A stretch of 30,579 nt of DNA from Brachionus rotundiformis (taxonomy: Eukaryota > Rotifera > Eurotatoria > Ploima > Brachionidae), in the NCBI GenBank assembly GCA_016802295.1, contig JAESIW010000203.1, forward strand, positions 718,875 through 749,453, given 5' to 3'. Below, in pieces: positions 28,618-30,579 of the stretch. The position numbers and the translations under genes are program-made. The notes below the pieces were generated by a model. It had not been told where the DNA came from and ran no database searches. It saw only the letters and a program-made list of their open reading frames with translations. Position 1 is the first letter of the stretch. The number at the start of each line of letters is the position of its first letter.

Positions 28618-30579
28618 ATGAATAATAAAATTAAATTTGTATGTCAATTTTGCTCTAAACCCTATGTTTCTAGAGCTTGGTTTAATAAACATTTGATAAA
28701 CTGTAATAAATCAGATAGAATAACTAAATCATCGGAGAATAATTCTTTTATTTCTGCAGATCTTTTACCTAAAGTTTTTAATTTTAGTGAAGATTTTTTC
28801 TCCAAAAAACTTCATATCCCTTCATTTCCAAATTATTTAAATGACTTGAAAGATTTCTGCTCAGGCTTAAATAGTAGTTTAAATATCTTACGTTTGAATG
28901 TAAATTCACTGATTCTTAAAAAGGATGAGGTTTTAGAAATTGTTTCGCTTAACATCTTCGATTTTATTTCTTTAAATGAAACAAAATTAGATGATTCTAT
29001 CCCCTTCTCTTTTTTTCATAGTCCAGATTACTTATTAAAGCGTAAAGAAAGGAATAGGGATGGTGGTGGTTTACTTGTTCTTGTTAAGAAGAATTTAAAA
29101 ATTCTAAATTGCAACTTCTTTGATGATTTCGAAGCTATTTCATTAGAATTGCAATGTTGGTGATTTAAATATGGATCATTTAAATGGTGATATTAGGTTT
29201 AGAGAATTTCTTAAAAACTACTCCCTAAAAACAATTACAAATCAACCAACAAGGATAGGTATAAATAATATTTCAAATGATATATATGTTAAGTCATATA
29301 GATCATATTATAAATCAGGAAAATTTTGATTCGATCTTTTCCATAGTTGGTTGTCCTTTCAATGATCACAAATTCCTTTTAGGCTCTTTTCCTGTATTAA
29401 AATATGTGAAGAAAAATAGCTTAAAATCTTTTTGTTTGATTTCTGATAAAAGTATTAATAAAGTTGGACAATTTTTAAGTAAAATTGATTTTACTATACT
29501 TGATAAACTATTAGAAGTTGAAGATAAATGAAATTTTATTAAAGATAGTATATTAAAGTCCATCGAAACATGTTGCCCATTAAAAGAAGTTAAAGATAGG
29601 AATAATCAATCGTGTCCTTGGTTTGATTATGAATTAAGAAGCTTTAGAAACTATAGGGATTTTTGTTATCATAATTACTTGAATTGTAAGGACTCTGTAA
29701 ATTTAAATGATTACAGGGAGGCTAGAAGAGATTACAAAAAACTTAACCGTCAAAAAATGAAAATATTTTTTGAGTCTAAATCCTCAAAAGATTTCAAAAA
29801 TTCCAAAAAATTTTGGAATTTTTTGGAATTTTTGTCATCCAAAAAAACTAGAGGAGATGCTGATCTTAACAGCTTTCCAGAAGAGCTAGTTTGGGATGAT
29901 AAAAAGTTTAACAATCCGGTTGATCATGTTGAGATGTTTAACCGCTGCTTTGCATCTATTGCGTCTTCATCTTTGTCCGGTGAAAATGACTGAGCTAAAT
30001 ATATTTTTGACGGATTTAAAGAACTAAAATTAAATAACTTTTTTGTAACACCTGGCTTTTCATTTCATGAGTTTTCTCTTGATGAAATTAAAAAAGCTTT
30101 AAGTGATTTACCATCTTCTAGTTCACCTGGTTATATTGGTATTCATCCAAAGATACTAAAAGGTCTACCAGAACTATTTGCTCCTTTACTTCTTCTTATT
30201 TTTAATGATTGCTTGAGATTTAGATCTATTCCAGATGACTGGAAGTTAGCTATTGTTAATCCTTTGTTTAAAAACAAAGGTATTAAATCTGACATTAAAA
30301 ATTATAGAGCTATTTCAGTTCTTTCGCCAATTGCAAAATTGTTTGAAAGATTATTGGCTTATCAAATCTCAAGCTTTTTTGAATCTAATAATATTTTTTT
30401 TAATGGGCAGCATGGATTCAGAGCTGGGCATTCATGTCAGACTGCATTTCATGAATATCTAAGTGAATTAAATTGAGCTAAGGAAAAGAAACTTACTACC
30501 TTATCACTTTTTATTGACTTTAGAAAAGCCTTTGACATGATTGATCCAAATCTTCTTCTCTTGAAATTATTTCACTTTG
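28618..30579 (+). pseudogene. Non-LTR retrotransposon: zinc finger, AP endonuclease, RT (runs off window)
   Basis: ATG at 28618. Residues 9-29 form a C-x2-C-x12-H-x3-C finger (CQFCSKPYVSRAWFNKHLINC less its last residues as ligands C9, C12, H25, C29). From about residue 88 an AP endonuclease domain begins (LNILRLNVNSL with its Asn, SLNETKLDD with catalytic Glu121, DGGGLLVLVKK). After 29158 the frame shifts: a GDLNMDHLNG block, then from 29277 another frame with IDHI and NDHKFLL. About 80 codons of the endonuclease middle are missing. From 29277 one frame runs to the window end with only three stops, all TGA (29529, 29991, 30474). RT blocks include SSSSPGYIGIHPKIL, KNYRAISVLSPIAKLFERLL, QHGFRAGHSCQTAF and FIDFRKAFDMID (motif A, catalytic Asp). 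It is defective but little decayed; the rest of RT lies beyond the window. Confidence 0.9.

Noticed and set aside
29277..30579. Alternative genetic code (TGA read as Trp)
   Set aside because: Host genes end in TGA (EF-hand gene, trypsin 3) and use TGG for Trp throughout; the pattern is confined to transposon relics.
1..30579. CRISPR arrays, bacterial operons, rRNA genes
   Set aside because: No regularly spaced repeats, no Shine-Dalgarno-led gene strings, no conserved rRNA segments; the window is clearly eukaryotic.

Overview
The window is AT-rich eukaryotic DNA from a compact-gene invertebrate. Genes have very short GT-AG introns (mostly 43-150 bp), TATA boxes and AATAAA signals, and the gene families are animal ones (PSME4/PA200, secreted trypsin-like proteases, a DEG/ENaC channel). 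Strong AT bias, tiny introns and MULE proteins with a YRCN..GPQC zinc-binding domain make a rotifer (Brachionus-like) plausible. That is an inference; other small invertebrates are not excluded.

Layout. 1-705 (-): decayed CR1-like reverse transcriptase. 1617-6241 (+): the last five exons in the window of PSME4 (proteasome activator PA200/Blm10), ending in the HbYX-type Tyr-Tyr-Ala. 6487-9781 (-): trypsin paralog 1, convergent with PSME4, whose last intron has been swollen to 2.2 kb by an oppositely oriented LINE fragment. 10658-11084 (+): an orphan saposin-like exon and a collapsed copy of trypsin 1. 11444-11658: a 215-bp piggyBac-like MITE with TTAA duplication. 12091-13350 (+): trypsin paralog 2 (five exons), with loss of one conserved disulfide. 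14080-17856: a transposon graveyard (CR1-like RT tail, an AAGATCTT-rich tract, a MULE transposase C-terminus, a LINE with an AAAT tail). 18501-18698 (-): possible channel-exon relic. 19207-20595 (-): intronless, apparently intact DEG/ENaC channel. 21693-21953 (+): small Tyr-rich EF-hand protein. 22388-23932: MULE N-terminal relic and two LINE 3' ends. 24973-26162 (-): trypsin paralog 3, the best-preserved protease. 26643-28190: Tc1/mariner relic and RTE-like RT relics, one split by a 354-bp MITE. 28618-30579 (+): a LINE with zinc finger, AP endonuclease and the start of RT, running off the window.

How the genes relate. The three proteases form a local family with a common plan: signal peptide, short Cys-containing pro-region, activation site, trypsin domain with an inserted loop after the catalytic His, and a hydrophobic C-terminal tail that suggests GPI or membrane anchoring. 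They differ in intron number and in disulfides. PSME4, the channel and the EF-hand gene have no visible functional link to them. No single new multi-gene system is evident. The most notable items are the tethered protease family, its disulfide and exon-boundary changes, and two MITEs whose target sites can be read directly.
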